A stretch of DNA of 64,000 bases from Thermus caldifontis (GTDB taxonomy: Bacteria > Deinococcota > Deinococci > Deinococcales > Thermaceae). Below are positions 63,936 through 64,000 of this stretch, in pieces. The stretch spans positions 240,367 to 304,366 of the forward strand of contig NZ_QGMX01000002.1 in assembly GCF_003336745.1 (NCBI RefSeq), in the 5' to 3' direction. The notes under the pieces were generated by a model. That model did no database searches. It had not been told where the DNA came from and saw only the letters and a list, made by a program, of their open reading frames with translations. Each line of letters starts with the position of its first letter. Position 1 is the stretch's first letter. Made by a program: the position numbers and the translations under genes.

Positions 63936-64000
63936 TCACTCCAGGATCTTGGTGACCACGCCGGCGCCCACGGTCCGCCCACCCTCACGGATGGCAAACC
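63936..64000 (-). CDS. tuf: Elongation factor Tu, C-terminal end (partial)
   Basis: Only the last 21 codons are in the window, ending AIREGGRTVGAGVVTKILE and a TGA at 63936-63938. This is the strictly conserved C terminus of EF-Tu domain III. The gene extends past the right edge; its place before rpsJ is the classical str-S10 junction. Confidence 0.93.
   Translation of the reverse strand, partial: FAIREGGRTVGAGVVTKILE

Overview
The window is a GC-rich chromosomal segment from a bacterium of the genus Thermus (Deinococcota). The reasons are the very high G+C with strong G/C preference at third codon positions, protein sequences that match what I know of Thermus orthologs (RNA polymerase omega, adenylate kinase, the GdhA/GdhB pair, a Cys-to-Ala alkyltransferase-like protein, a futalosine-pathway menaquinone enzyme), a tuf-S10-spc-alpha ribosomal megacluster, and many -10 boxes sitting only 5 to 9 bases before start codons. 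I cannot assign a species. No rRNA, tRNA, CRISPR array, prophage or intact insertion sequence was recognised, and no gene-free stretch exceeds 300 bases.

Layout. 1-6901 (+): the 3' end of an EF-G-like factor, a MoxR ATPase, PEP synthase, a hemolysin III-type membrane protein and an OmpR-type two-component pair. 6855-10701 (-): haem genes in two overlapping blocks, HAD phosphatase/AhpD-like/hemD and hemA/hemX-like/a 59-residue SHOCT-like protein. 10887-20734 (+): purine synthesis, purB then purC-purS-purQ-HAD-purL-purF. PurB is separated from purC by a lower-GC, oppositely oriented pair (CPBP protease plus Lnt-like acyltransferase) that looks acquired. 20735-24471: a repeat-rich spacer, a small membrane protein, glyA, recN and a small possibly frameshifted gene. 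24455-27693 (-): marC, argR, coaBC, rpoZ, gmk. 27786-29213 (+): an alpha-amylase family enzyme.

29210-42866 (-): a nearly gapless run of genes. In transcription order it contains a polyprenyl diphosphate synthase, gdhA, gdhB, a GNAT acetyltransferase, a 2-hydroxyacid dehydrogenase, a MoaD/ThiS-like protein, a deoxyhypusine-synthase-like protein, a 944-residue methyltransferase-TPR-DUF2325 fusion, mqnD, a Crp/Fnr regulator, bshC, a SpoIID-like protein and the alkyltransferase-like protein. 42925-47092 (-): an envelope/redox operon of a TPR protein, a SPOR protein, rex and two lipoproteins, the last of them frameshifted. 47166-49063: an HNH nuclease, an EamA transporter and a LapA-like coiled-coil protein around two divergent promoters. 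49118-64000 (-): the ribosomal megacluster from tuf (partial) to rplQ, including secY, adk, map, infA and rpoA.

Functionally the window is mainly housekeeping: translation, nucleotide, haem, quinone and glutamate metabolism. The most unusual items are the 944-residue fusion, the Lnt-like/CPBP island, a perfect palindrome on the response-regulator promoter, the catalytically altered GdhA and alkyltransferase-like proteins, a bacterial deoxyhypusine-synthase homolog beside a MoaD-like protein, two likely single-base frameshifts, and a dispersed hairpin repeat. I did not find a clearly new defence or mobile system.
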